This document shows positions 28,111 to 36,291 of a DNA stretch of 64,000 nucleotides, piece after piece. Source of the stretch: Rossellomorea aquimaris (GTDB taxonomy: Bacteria; Bacillota; Bacilli; Bacillales; Bacillaceae_B); assembly GCF_001877785.1 (NCBI RefSeq), contig NZ_MINN01000074.1:1-64000 (forward strand), written 5' to 3'. The notes under the pieces were generated by a model. It was not told the origin of the DNA. It ran no database searches and saw only the letters and a list, made by a program, of their open reading frames with translations. The position numbers were made by a program, and so were the translations under genes. Numbering within the stretch: position 1 is the first letter of the stretch; each line of letters starts with the position of its first letter.

Positions 28111-29010
28111 ATGGACGATAACAGACATTATATAAATGAAATAACCCGTAATTTCCCTGATTTTCACGTGGAAACGGTTCATCTGCTCGGTGAAGGGAGG
28201 ATGAGCATCGTCCTTGAAGTCAATGAGCAGTGGGCATTCCGTTTTGCGAAGAACGGACAGGCCTCCCGGGATCTTGAAAAGGAAATCAAGCTGCTGCCTG
28301 ACATTCAGCCGACACTGTCTTTGGCGATTCCATCATTTGATTATATTGGCAGGCAGGCAAATGGGCTTTATTTTGTCGGGTATAGGAAGCTTTCGGGTGA
28401 TTTGTTGGAGGAAGATTCAATTGCAGCACTCAGTCCAGTTCAAGTCCGGAATCTGATCGGATCCCTTGCTGATTTTATAAAAAAAATGCAAGCCTTTCCA
28501 GTTGGACCTGTTGAATCCAGGGCTGTTCCTGCCGTAAACCTTGAAAAAAAGTACCTGCAGCTGTTTAAGGAAGCAAAAGAAAAAGTGTTCCCTCTTATTG
28601 ACGACAAAACAAAAGACTACGTTTCTGACCGGTTTCACGCGTTTTTGCAATATCCGGATTATCACAAGTATACACCCGCATTGATTCATGGAGATCTTTC
28701 CCCCGATCATTTCCTTATTGACAGCAAAACAGGTAAATTAACGGGAATTATCGATTTCGGGGATATGTGCCTATGCGACCCCGATTATGAATTTCTTTAT
28801 ACCATGGAGGATTGTGGAAAGGCATTCACCAGGGATTTATTATGTTCGCTGGGATATTCGGACGTAGAAGAGCGGATGAAAAAAATCTCTTGCTTTGTCA
28901 CTTTCGATCAAATTCAGTATACGATCGACGGGATTCTCAGGAAGAATGAAGAATGGATGGAGGAAGGATTGTTGGCGCTGGGAAAAGAGATGGAAAGGTG
29001 GGAAAAATAA
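28111..29010 (+). CDS. APH-fold small-molecule kinase
   Basis: 299 residues. N-lobe start with EGRMSIVLEVNEQWAFRFAKN, catalytic loop ALIHGDLSPDHFLID and metal site GIIDFGDMCLCDPDYEF, the signature of aminoglycoside/macrolide phosphotransferase relatives. It follows the response regulator by 21 bp, so it may be controlled by this two-component system. Substrate unknown; a resistance role is possible but unproven. Confidence 0.82.
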   Translation: MDDNRHYINEITRNFPDFHVETVHLLGEGRMSIVLEVNEQWAFRFAKNGQASRDLEKEIKLLPDIQPTLSLAIPSFDYIGRQANGLYFVGYRKLSGDLLEEDSIAALSPVQVRNLIGSLADFIKKMQAFPVGPVESRAVPAVNLEKKYLQLFKEAKEKVFPLIDDKTKDYVSDRFHAFLQYPDYHKYTPALIHGDLSPDHFLIDSKTGKLTGIIDFGDMCLCDPDYEFLYTMEDCGKAFTRDLLCSLGYSDVEERMKKISCFVTFDQIQYTIDGILRKNEEWMEEGLLALGKEMERWEK

Positions 29011-29069
29011 TATAAAGGTGGACCCCCGTAAACTCGAGATAATGTTTGTTTCAAATCCATAAGCTGGCA

Positions 29070-29107
29070 GGTAGAGTAGGGACACAGTTCCCGCTCTATT
29101 TTTTTCA
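29070..29107 (+). terminator. Intrinsic terminator after APH-fold gene
   Basis: TAGAGTAGGGA pairs with TCCCGCTCTA, followed by TTTTTTT. Confidence 0.7.
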
Positions 29108-29210
29108 GACTAAATGGGCGTTTTATTAAAATTTATCCACTTATATATCTGTATCATGGTTTGAAAGAGTCATAGGACTCTGTTCAGGATTTGTAAACAT
29201 CTTCTAATTT

Positions 29211-29290
29211 GAAGCGCATCCCATTTTCAGGATTTACGTTTCATTTCTGAAAAATACAAGCCACTTTTCCCTTTTTGAAAATCTCCGGAT
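29211..29290 (+). repeat. R1 repeat array, copy e (3 boxes, cap deleted)
   Basis: Boxes at about 29215, 29235 and 29255, 20 bp apart, then CCCTTTTTGAAAATCT. Compared with copy d, about 17 bp of the cap carrying TTGTCGAA is missing. It lies in the 461-bp spacer at 29011-29471. Confidence 0.7.
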
Positions 29291-29400
29291 CAAAGTCGTT
29301 TAGGGCACGCCTCGACATGTATGCAGCTGCCCCTTTCCTGGTGTCAGCTCCTAAATCTCCGTAATCGATTTCTTTTTACTAAATTTGTAAAACATATTGA

Positions 29401-29460
29401 CTATTCAGTTCAACTGTATTATCCTATTATTAAGTTGAACTATATAGTCGAACTGAATAG
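29401..29460 (+). promoter_or_regulatory. Nested inverted repeats, candidate PadR operator
   Basis: CTATTCAGTTC (29401-29411) is inverted perfectly as GAACTGAATAG (29450-29460). Inside it, AGTTCAACT (29407-29415) faces AGTTGAACT (29433-29441). The block directly precedes the PadR start, which suggests autoregulation. Confidence 0.65.
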
Positions 29461-29471
29461 AGGGTGAAAAG

Positions 29472-29789
29472 TTGAAACATAAATTATTACCGTTGTCAGA
29501 AACCATGCATTATATTTTGCTTGCTCTGCGAGAGCCTTTACACGGCTATGCCGCCATGCAGAAGATAGAGGAGTTGAGTAACGGCACGGTTATTTTAGCA
29601 GCCGGGACATTATATGGTGCGCTTGAAAACTTGAATAAGCATGCTTGGATCGAACCGGTTGGAGAGCATGGCCGGAAAAAAATTTATAAGATCACCGCAG
29701 AAGGGAAGGCTGTTTTGGAATCGGAAAGAGAGAGGTTACTGCATATTTTATCCCTGTACGAAGGAAGTGAATCGAATGAAGAAATTTAA
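29472..29789 (+). CDS. PadR family transcriptional regulator
   Basis: 105 residues from TTG 29472 (AGGGTGAAAA upstream). Typical PadR winged helix: MHYILLALREPLHGYAAMQKIEELSNG, AAGTLYGALENLNKHAWIEPVG, GRKKIYKITAEGKAVLESE. It overlaps the following DUF2812 gene by 14 bp. This PadR-DUF2812 pairing is common in Firmicutes, with PadR repressing the pair. The effector is unknown. Confidence 0.9.
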   Translation: MKHKLLPLSETMHYILLALREPLHGYAAMQKIEELSNGTVILAAGTLYGALENLNKHAWIEPVGEHGRKKIYKITAEGKAVLESERERLLHILSLYEGSESNEEI

Positions 29790-30342
29790 GATGTTCATTG
29801 ATATTGAAAAAGAGGAGCGCTGGCTGAACGAGCAGCTGCAAAAAGGCTACCGCTGTACAAATATCAGCGGCCTGGGATTTTATACTTTTGAACGAAGCGA
29901 CAAGGGATATGTGATGCGTCTTGATTATCAAGATTCCCTTTCAAAGGAAAGGTTCAAAGAGTACAAAGAGATCTATGAAGACTTCGGCTGGAATTATATT
30001 GACGGTCCCTGGCTTAGCAGGATTCGATATTGGCAAAAAGAAGATGATCATCAGAATGAAATTTTCTCGGACCGCCAATCAAAAAGGCATTATTATAAAA
30101 GATTGAAGAATTATTCGTTTTCGTTTGGAATGCTTTTTTTAGCCTATTCACTCATGCTTTACAAGGATTCCGGATTCTATCATGATGGATTGTGGAATAT
30201 GGAAGGTTCATTGTTTTGGAAGGCATTTATATTCGAAACCCCATTTGTCCTGTTGAAGTTGACCCCTGCATTTTTGGTAGTTTTATTCGGCAGTAGTTTC
30301 TATAAAGCTTATCGAAAGTATTCGATGTTTAAAGAAGAGTAG
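29776..30342 (+). CDS. DUF2812 membrane protein
   Basis: 188 residues from ATG 29776, inside the end of padR. The N-terminal soluble DUF2812 region (KKFKMFIDIEKEERWLNEQLQKGY, YTFERSDKGYVMRLDYQD) is followed by two TM helices (about 113-130 and 150-175) and a basic end. Probably the repressed partner of the PadR protein; molecular role not known. Confidence 0.88.
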   Translation: MKKFKMFIDIEKEERWLNEQLQKGYRCTNISGLGFYTFERSDKGYVMRLDYQDSLSKERFKEYKEIYEDFGWNYIDGPWLSRIRYWQKEDDHQNEIFSDRQSKRHYYKRLKNYSFSFGMLFLAYSLMLYKDSGFYHDGLWNMEGSLFWKAFIFETPFVLLKLTPAFLVVLFGSSFYKAYRKYSMFKEE

Positions 30343-30379
30343 AATGGGGCAGGTTCGGCCCTGCTTTTTTCTTTTTTTC
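30341..30379 (+). terminator. Intrinsic terminator after padR operon
   Basis: GGGGCAGG pairs with CCCTGC over TTCGG, followed by TTTTTTCTTTTTTT. Confidence 0.75.
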
Positions 30380-30465
30380 TCAAATAATTGAACTTTATGA
30401 CTGGATTCCACCGTGAATAACTGGGAGATGGCTATCTGGTATATGCTAAAACCGCTTGCTTAAAT

Positions 30466-30600
30466 AGAAAATACATTCCACTTTCCTCATTTACATTCCA
30501 CTTCCAGAAAATACGTCCCACTATCTGAATTTGCGTGCAGCTTTTTAAAAATACATTCCCCTTTTTCTGTTTATCAACAAACTTGTCGAAAAATCTTCGC
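30466..30600 (+). repeat. R1 repeat array, copy f (5 boxes plus cap)
   Basis: TAC/TGC at 30472, 30492, 30512, 30532 and 30552 (A-B-A-B-A, 20 bp each), then the cap starting TTTATCAACAAAC with TTGTCGAA at 30583-30590. It lies between convergent genes. Confidence 0.84.
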
Positions 30601-30696
30601 GAAAAGAAGGACGTAAAAGAGCCAGATTCCTCACCTTCGACAGGCATAAGACTTTTCTTCAGAAAACTTCAACTGCAAGGAATTTTTCAAAATAAA

Positions 30697-30723
30697 AAAC
30701 ATCCGGACCACCCGAATGTTTTT
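30697..30723 (-). terminator. Intrinsic terminator for the small minus-strand gene
   Basis: On the minus strand, AAACATTCGGG and TCCGGATGTTTTTT form a stem with a T-tract, 22 bp after the stop at 30745. Confidence 0.6.
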
Positions 30724-30744
30724 ATCGCAAGCTTTTCTAAAACT

Positions 30745-30987
30745 TCAAGGCCGCTCCAACACCGAAGCCAGCATCCGGTGGACGACCTCATGATCGCGCG
30801 GGTCGTTGAGGCGGTATTCTCCGCCGGGCAATGTATACCATTCCTCGGCTCCGACATAGGTGATCGAGAGTGTCAACAGACCGTCATCATCACAGGTGGT
30901 GACAAGTTCAAGCTCTCCGGTGATCACGCCGACTTCGGCGGTCATGACGCCGTGTGTTGCTGTGAAAATGGTTGATTTCTTGTTCAA
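30745..30987 (-). CDS. Hypothetical small protein
   Basis: 80 residues from TTG 30987, set by GGAGG eight bases upstream on the minus strand. Beta-rich and acidic (GVITGELELVTTCDDDGLLTLSITYVGAEEWYTLPGGEYRL), no known motif. It lies downstream of the secreted nuclease gene on the same strand but is separated from it by a terminator. Confidence 0.6.
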   Translation of the reverse strand: MNKKSTIFTATHGVMTAEVGVITGELELVTTCDDDGLLTLSITYVGAEEWYTLPGGEYRLNDPRDHEVVHRMLASVLERP

Positions 30988-31021
30988 ATGTAGTCCTCCA
31001 TTCTTACGGTTTGACCGGAAC

Positions 31022-31052
31022 AATTCCCGTACGTGCCGAACGTACGGGAATT
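31022..31052 (-). terminator. Hairpin after the secreted nuclease gene
   Basis: AATTCCCGTACG and CGTACGGGAATT form a perfect stem 14 bp beyond the stop codon. Confidence 0.65.
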
Positions 31053-31065
31053 TGCTTGATCCGAA

Positions 31066-31689
31066 TTAGTAAACGCAGCTATTGAGCATGCCTTGAAGGG
31101 CACTCTTCTCAGAAGACTGCAGGCTTAATCCCCATTTGTATTTCGTGCTGATCCACCACTTGGAGTAACCGCAGGCTGCTCCGGAGCGTGTCGGCTGCCA
31201 TGTGGATGGGTCCTGGTCGCCTTTGGACCGGTTGGAGCTGGCGCTGACGGCAATCAGCTGAGGGCCGCTGAGGTCATTGGCGAAGTCTTCGCGCTTCTGT
31301 GTGCTCCAGCTGCTCGCACCTGAGCGCCAGGCTTCCGCAAGCGGGACGACGTGGTCGATATCAAGGTCGGACGGATCTGTGAACGTGACCCCGTCATAGT
31401 AACTGTACCATTTTCCGGACGTCACCGGGCAGCTGCCGCTGTAGTAGTCGGCGTCGCGCTGCAGTACGAGCTGGCGGGTATCACATCCGTTCCCCTGACC
31501 GATCCAGTGGGGGAACTTGTCCCGCGAGTAGCCGGTCATGGAACTTTCGGATTTCACAGTGAGCGCGTTCAATTGTGACTGGACCGTTGATTTGGACGGG
31601 GTACCGGGCGGGAAAGCAAATGCGGCCGGCAGGAATAAAGCGAACGAGAGCAGCAGTGCAACAACAAAAAACAACGATTTCTTTAGCAT
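31066..31689 (-). CDS. Secreted HNH-family nuclease (GmrSD/DUF1524-like)
   Basis: 207 residues with a clear Sec signal peptide (KKSLFFVVALLLSFALFLPAAFA) and no membrane anchor after it. The nuclease core has DLDIDHVVPLAEAWRSGA (the DxDHVxP metal-site motif, about residues 108-125) and SASSNRSKGDQDPSTWQP (the Asn/Lys-Gly-Asp part), with C-terminal WWISTKYKWGL. Four Cys residues may form disulfides outside the cell. Likely an extracellular DNase for nutrient or eDNA use. Related Bacillus and Streptomyces proteins are annotated as HNH endonuclease. Confidence 0.85.
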   Translation of the reverse strand: MLKKSLFFVVALLLSFALFLPAAFAFPPGTPSKSTVQSQLNALTVKSESSMTGYSRDKFPHWIGQGNGCDTRQLVLQRDADYYSGSCPVTSGKWYSYYDGVTFTDPSDLDIDHVVPLAEAWRSGASSWSTQKREDFANDLSGPQLIAVSASSNRSKGDQDPSTWQPTRSGAACGYSKWWISTKYKWGLSLQSSEKSALQGMLNSCVY

Positions 31690-32089
31690 GGGTATGCCTC
31701 CTGTATGTAATTTTTTATATCAACATCCTCATCTGAAAGAATGAGATGTTAATAGTGAGCCGGCAGTCCAAACAGTGAAGTGATTTTTGAGAGGGCAGGT
31801 CATGAGCTGAGTTGCTTCTACTTGAAATGATAGTGGATGGAATAACCTTCAAACAAGTAAAAATATTGTAAATTTTCACAATCCACAAAGGTTGAAGCTA
31901 TCTTCCTGGTCCTTCAGGCTCATGTGTGCATTACGAGTCGTTAAAGATTGAGTCGTTACACCTATATAGAGAGTTAGGGGAGCGAAACCACTTTCCGTAA
32001 AAGTTGCAGCTTTGCATGGAAAAGTACCGTTCCTCTCCTTAATAAGTGATATAATAGGTCTCTAAAAAACTAGTAAAGGCGTAGATAAA
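31690..32089. other. Divergent spacer, no gene seen
   Basis: A 400-bp gap between the nuclease and symporter starts. The only signal noted is TATAAT at 32050-32055, without a convincing -35, ahead of the symporter gene. Confidence 0.4.
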
Positions 32090-33328
32090 ATGAAGTACAT
32101 ATGGAAGCAATATATGAAGGTACCATTTGTTTTGAAAATGTCTGTCGGATTCCTTCTTGGAATCGCCGCCGGTCTGATTTTCAAAGCGGATGCTGAAGTC
32201 CTGAAACCATTCGGAACCGTTTTGATCCATCTTTTAAGTTTGATTGCGATTCCGGTTATCTTCCTTACGGTGGTGCAGGCAGTGAATAAGATGAGTGTCA
32301 CCCAGCTTGGCAGGATGGGCTGGAAATTGATTCTCTATTATACAGCGACGACGGCTGCTGCGGTTTTCATTGGTCTTGGATTGGCCTTCTGGTTCAATCC
32401 GGGGATGAATTTATCGCTGCCGGACGCACAAGTTGAAGAACCCCAAACGCCACATTTCTCGGATGTTCTGCTTCAAATCATTCCGGACAACATGTTCCAG
32501 GCTTTTGCCGGGGGAGACACCCTTGCGATCATGTTTCTTGCCGTGATCATGGGGATTGCAATTTCATGGATGAAGTTTGCTTCAGATAACACGATGACGG
32601 AGTACGGAAATCTTCTTGATAAGGTGTTTGCTGCATTCAATGAAATGTTCTACATCCTCCTGAAAGGGGTTCTTGCATACGCGCCTTTCGGTGTATTCGC
32701 CATAAGTGCGGCTACGTTCGGCTAGCAGGGATGGGAAACCATCCAGTCTCTCGCAGGTTTCGTAGGGGTCTTTTATGCAGGAATCATCCTTCTTTGGATC
32801 ATCGTGTATGCAGGCTTCTTGAAGTGGTCGGGTCAACCGGTTCTCCATTTCTTCAAGAAAACGAAAGAAGCATACAGTACAGCCTTTTTCACCTCGAGCA
32901 GCATTGCGTCCCTGCCGGTTGCCATTCAGTCAGCCAAGAAAGCAGGCGTCTCCGATAAGACGGCGAATTTTGCCCTTCCGCTCGGAGCCATCTTCAATTC
33001 AGACGGCGGTGCGCTAAGGATGGGTGTTTCGATTGTCTTCGCGGCAAACGTGACAAACTTACAGCTTTCAGTCACCGATCTGTTGACGATCGTTCTGGTC
33101 GGGACCCTTCTTTCCATCGGAACCTCGGGAGTTCCGGCAGCAGGGCTTGTCACGCTGTCAGCGGTCTTGACGATGTTCGGTTTACCGTTGGAAATTGTCG
33201 CACTCATAGCAGGTGTGGATGCGCTCATCGGAATGGGCGGAACGGCTTCCAATGTGATGGGCGATATCGTCGGGTCGGCCGTTGTGGATGAGGATGAAGA
33301 GGAGAAAGTGAAAGCTTCGGTGGTATAG
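32090..33328 (+). pseudogene. Dicarboxylate/amino acid:cation symporter interrupted by an in-frame TAG
   Basis: The frame spans 413 codons, the normal length for the DAACS (GltP/DctA) family, but codon 212 is TAG (32723-32725). The frame on either side is intact. The first part reads KMSVGFLLGIAAGLIFKAD and carries the early TM helices. The second part holds the re-entrant Ser-rich loop (TSSSIASLPVAI) and the TM7-8 motif as FNSDGGALRMG, versus NMDGT in classical members. Nothing else is broken, so this is a very recent nonsense mutation, a sequencing error, or a readthrough case. As two pieces it would not transport. Confidence 0.8.
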
Positions 33329-33383
33329 ATCGTATGAGAATAGGGACGGGCCGCGTTTGAAGAGGTCAGTTCCAGTAATTTTG

Positions 33384-33420
33384 GTAGAGTGGGAGCTGTT
33401 CCCGCTCTACTTTTTCTTTT
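33384..33420 (+). terminator. Intrinsic terminator downstream of symporter
   Basis: GTAGAGTGGGA pairs with TCCCGCTCTAC and is followed by TTTTTCTTTT. Confidence 0.75.
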
Positions 33421-33495
33421 TATGAGAATTTTTTGTTGGAGCCCTCATAAAAACCAGGATTAGAACAGTCACCAGGTACCTGAATTCCGGCAGTA

Positions 33496-33606
33496 TTAAA
33501 ATACGAGCCACTTTCAGGATTTACGAGCCACTTTTAAAAAATACGAGCCACTTTCCACATTTACGGTCCACATTTCAAAAATACAAGCCACTTGTCGAAA
33601 AATCTC
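33496..33606 (+). repeat. R1 repeat array, copy g (5 boxes, fused cap)
   Basis: TAC at 33502, 33522, 33542, 33562 and 33582, exactly 20 bp apart; four of five boxes share the AGCCAC variant. The last box runs directly into CTTGTCGAAAAATC (TTGTCGAA at 33592-33599), so the first half of the cap is missing. Confidence 0.83.
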
Positions 33607-33679
33607 GGGAATGGATCTGCTCCCCCCGGTACGATGATGTCAGGGAGCAAGGTCCTCAACTGCGAATTGTATTCTGCAT

Positions 33680-33829
33680 TTAAATATTATCCGTATTTAC
33701 CCGTGGGAACTCCTGTTCAAGAGCTGCCGAAGCCCTCGCATTATCATTGTGTCGATCATCTTTCTTGCCATGATCTAAGGCTCTGTATTGTTCGACCTCT
33801 TCGGGAGTTTTCTTTTTGTCAGCCATCAT
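33680..33829 (-). CDS. Short hydrophilic protein (49 codons)
   Basis: Minus-strand ORF MMADKKKTPEEVEQYRALDH followed by GKKDDRHNDNARASAALEQE and a short tail. AGGAGGTGA sits one base before the first ATG and four before the second, so the start is probably ATG 33826. Very charged, no hydrophobic segment. Composition recalls small Bacillus spore or stress proteins, but I do not recognise it. An ORF on the opposite strand (33592-33945) is a shadow. Confidence 0.6.
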   Translation of the reverse strand: MMADKKKTPEEVEQYRALDHGKKDDRHNDNARASAALEQEFPRVNTDNI

Positions 33830-33956
33830 GTCACCTCCTATCGATAATATGCTCCATTTTTATAATGAAAATTAAAATGTTCAAAGGATATTTTAATAAG
33901 AGAATTTATTATGCCATATTGGAGACTCTTCATAATAAAGAATGAGGAGTGGTATT

Positions 33957-34304
33957 ATGGAATTGAATGGAAGCGATTTTAAGGACAGGGCGCTGCATGC
34001 AATGCACGCGTTAACAGACAATATGAAGGAGAGGTTCTATTCCATTGCTGATATTCCAAGCTCTGCGGTCCCGGAATTGGCAGAGTTTGTTAAGCAGCAC
34101 CCTGACACCGAGGTGATGGAAAAGCATTTACTCGGCAACAGCTACATGTTTTACACACTGAATATGGACAACTATCAGCTTTATTTGGAAACCAGGGAAG
34201 ACCGGATTTTGCAGCTGGATGGCTATACAAACGGGAAGAAATTCGTTTCACACCGATCCTATCGGGATTTTGAAGATTTACATTCGCCGATTAAATTAAA
34301 TTGA
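33957..34304 (+). CDS. Hypothetical protein
   Basis: 115 residues from ATG 33957 (GAGGAG at 33944-33949). Soluble, mixed; DNMKERFYSIADIPSSAVPELAEFV and YLETREDRILQLDGYTNGKKF are notable but not tied to any family I know. A T-tailed hairpin at 34311-34347 ends the unit. Confidence 0.6.
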   Translation: MELNGSDFKDRALHAMHALTDNMKERFYSIADIPSSAVPELAEFVKQHPDTEVMEKHLLGNSYMFYTLNMDNYQLYLETREDRILQLDGYTNGKKFVSHRSYRDFEDLHSPIKLN

Positions 34305-34310
34305 CGATAA

Positions 34311-34347
34311 GGCAGGCTTTCAATTATTAAGAGGGCCTGTTTTTTTA
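34311..34347 (+). terminator. Intrinsic terminator
   Basis: CAGGC(TTT) pairs with (GG)GCCTG, followed by TTTTTTTA. Confidence 0.6.
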
Positions 34348-34425
34348 TGTGGTATGATACTATTGTAAATAATGGAAAAAATTTATGAGCATGCAAAACA
34401 GAAAAAGATAGGGGACAACAGAATC

Positions 34426-34899
34426 ATGGATCTGCATATGAGGGAAGCCGCTAGAAGAGATTATGACGCCATTCATCACATACAAAAACAAGTACACGAA
34501 CTACATACAAAGGAACGGCCGGACCATTATAAGATGGCGGATATCACATTGGACAGGGAGTATTTCGACAGCTTGATCGACCGGGAACACACAAAGGTAT
34601 TCGTATTGGAAGAAGAGCAGCCGGTCGCATATTCTATCCTCACAATCAAAAATACTGCGGAAAGACCCATCCTCATCCCAAGGACAGTAGTCTACATGGA
34701 CGATTTCGGTGTCGACCGGAAATACCGGGGAAAAGGTGTCGGAAAACTGTTTTTCGAGAGAATAGTGGAGTTTGTAAAGAGCACAGGAGCTGACTCATTG
34801 GAACTGTCGGTATGGGAATTTAATGAGAGTGCTATAAAATTCTATGAATCTATGAATTTAAAGACTAAGACGAGGGGGATGGAGATTGACTTATCATAA
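34426..34899 (+). CDS. GNAT family acetyltransferase
   Basis: 157 residues from ATG 34426 (AGGGGA upstream); 34438 is an alternative and 34372 an unlikely extension. Full GNAT core: REAARRDYDAIHHIQKQVH, VYMDDFGVDRKYRGKGVGKLFFERIVEF with the RGKGVGK acetyl-CoA loop, and LSVWEFNESAIKFYESMNLKT at the C-terminus. Substrate unknown. Confidence 0.87.
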   Translation: MDLHMREAARRDYDAIHHIQKQVHELHTKERPDHYKMADITLDREYFDSLIDREHTKVFVLEEEQPVAYSILTIKNTAERPILIPRTVVYMDDFGVDRKYRGKGVGKLFFERIVEFVKSTGADSLELSVWEFNESAIKFYESMNLKTKTRGMEIDLS

Positions 34900-34917
34900 G
34901 AAAGCAGGAGATTTTAT

Positions 34918-35319
34918 TTGAAGAAAAAGATTATGGCATCCCTGCTCATACTGGTTTTAACGGGATGTAACCAGAATAAGGTTCTCCATAATAAAGACTT
35001 AGAAGAGTCAATATATACAGTTGTTGAAAATGAAAAGAATAGTGAAATAACGGTTGCCCCCCTCACAGATTTCAAATGGGATCAGGCATTCTTATTCCAT
35101 CCTTACACTCCTCAGGAACAGATGGAAAAACAAATGGGTGTTGAGTTTGAAGACCGAAGCAATCTCAGAAGCAGGGATGATATCTATTTATTGGTCTTTC
35201 TGCATGATGGTAAGGCAATACAATATGCTGAAATGGATCGTAAGCAGTGTGATTTTTCAATCGGGAGTAGTGAGTTTCTTGCTCCGGATATGGACTTGAT
35301 AGAAATTAATAGGGATTAG
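34918..35319 (+). CDS. Small lipoprotein
   Basis: 133 residues from TTG 34918 (CAGGAGA upstream). KKKIMASLLILVLTGC is a lipoprotein signal with lipobox LTGC (Cys17). The mature part (LTDFKWDQAFLFHPYTPQEQ, DDIYLLVFLHDGKAIQYAEM) resembles small lipoproteins seen across Bacillus with no assigned role. Confidence 0.75.
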   Translation: MKKKIMASLLILVLTGCNQNKVLHNKDLEESIYTVVENEKNSEITVAPLTDFKWDQAFLFHPYTPQEQMEKQMGVEFEDRSNLRSRDDIYLLVFLHDGKAIQYAEMDRKQCDFSIGSSEFLAPDMDLIEINRD

Positions 35320-35362
35320 AGGATCGGATTTATGTTGAAAAAACGATAAAAGGAATGAGTAA

Positions 35363-35536
35363 ATGATGACGAAAAAGGCTGGGTTAAGTTGTATGGTCTT
35401 AACTTTTATAATACTTTCAGCAGCAATGAATTATAGCTCGCTTAACTTGGCGGAAAACGCTTGTATTGACAACAATAAGATCCCCACCGTTGAAAAGAGT
35501 GTGCTTGCTTTTAATTGGTCGGTCTATTGTAAATAA
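35363..35536 (+). CDS. Short, probably secreted peptide (57 codons)
   Basis: ATG 35363 (or 35366) follows AAAGGAATG. A hydrophobic N-terminal segment (MVLTFIILSAAMNYSSL) could be a signal or anchor. The remaining about 30 residues contain two Cys (Cys34, Cys56) that could form a disulfide. No homolog recognised; it may be a lipoprotein-operon companion. Confidence 0.45.
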   Translation: MMTKKAGLSCMVLTFIILSAAMNYSSLNLAENACIDNNKIPTVEKSVLAFNWSVYCK

Positions 35537-35644
35537 AATTGCGGTGAGAGCCAAAACTGGCAGCTGTCTTCTATCCTGAAATTTTATTGATATTAACAAT
35601 GTTTTTAACCAATACTAGCATAAAAGACTATGCTGGAGTGGGTA

Positions 35645-36238
35645 ATGTTGATTACAAAAAATCAGGAAAATAGGCTCGATGTGATACTGGAACAACAAGA
35701 GAAGGTTGTTTCCATGTGGCTGGACTATTGGAAAGACTTCTCTGGTTTTGATACCGTCCCATTCTGGGTGATTACTTCGATGCTGGTGGTTCCTCTTGTC
35801 ATTATTTATTTTAAAATCGACCGGACGAAGGCCTTTCAAATAGGGTTTTATGGGTTCAATATCCATACCTGGTTTACATATTCCGATGCGATCGCCATGA
35901 GGACGGGGCACGTCTATTATCCATTTCAGGTGATACCTGTTTTGCCCGTTAACTTTGCCCTGGATGCTTCACTTGTCCCGGTCACCTTCATGCTTGTCTA
36001 CCAGTGGTGTATCAATAACAATAAAAATGTATTTCTTTACGGTGTTTTGACCTGTGTGTTTTTCGCTTTCTTATTCAAGCCTGTCATGAACGCATGGGAT
36101 TATATCCAACTGGGTAATGGCATGAATTTCTTTTATCTCTTTCTCAATTATCTTGGCATCTTGATTATGGCCATAGTCATTACAAGGATCTTTCTTTATT
36201 TTGAAAAACATCCAAAAAAGGCCGGGAAGACGGATTAG
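35645..36238 (+). CDS. CBO0543-family membrane protein
   Basis: 197 residues from ATG 35645. Five to six TM segments, starting with VPFWVITSMLVVPLVIIYFKID, then AIAMRTGHVYYPFQVIPVLP, the conserved core of this small Bacillus/Clostridium family, and NVFLYGVLTCVFFAFLFKPVMNAW. Located in the cytoplasmic membrane. The function is unknown. Confidence 0.8.
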   Translation: MLITKNQENRLDVILEQQEKVVSMWLDYWKDFSGFDTVPFWVITSMLVVPLVIIYFKIDRTKAFQIGFYGFNIHTWFTYSDAIAMRTGHVYYPFQVIPVLPVNFALDASLVPVTFMLVYQWCINNNKNVFLYGVLTCVFFAFLFKPVMNAWDYIQLGNGMNFFYLFLNYLGILIMAIVITRIFLYFEKHPKKAGKTD

Positions 36239-36257
36239 GAGCGTGGGAACGGATCTA

Positions 36258-36291
36258 GTGGGTAAAGTGAGGACGGGTCTCACTCTGCCAC
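36258..36291 (+). terminator. Hairpin after CBO0543-family gene
   Basis: GTGG...AGTGAG pairs with CTCACT...CCAC around GACGGGT. No clear T-tract. Confidence 0.4.

Noticed and set aside
8969-29010. Region as an antibiotic resistance island
   Set aside because: Two APH-fold kinases, one ANT-like enzyme and several GNATs are scattered among housekeeping-like genes without integrase, IS pairs or shared composition. The substrates are unknown.
601-33606. R1 arrays as promoters or terminators of neighbouring genes
   Set aside because: They occur in convergent, divergent and tandem spacers in one fixed orientation and do not fold into a T-tailed stem.
33592-33945. 117-codon + strand ORF
   Set aside because: It starts within an R1 cap, has no RBS, and lies opposite a better-supported small gene.
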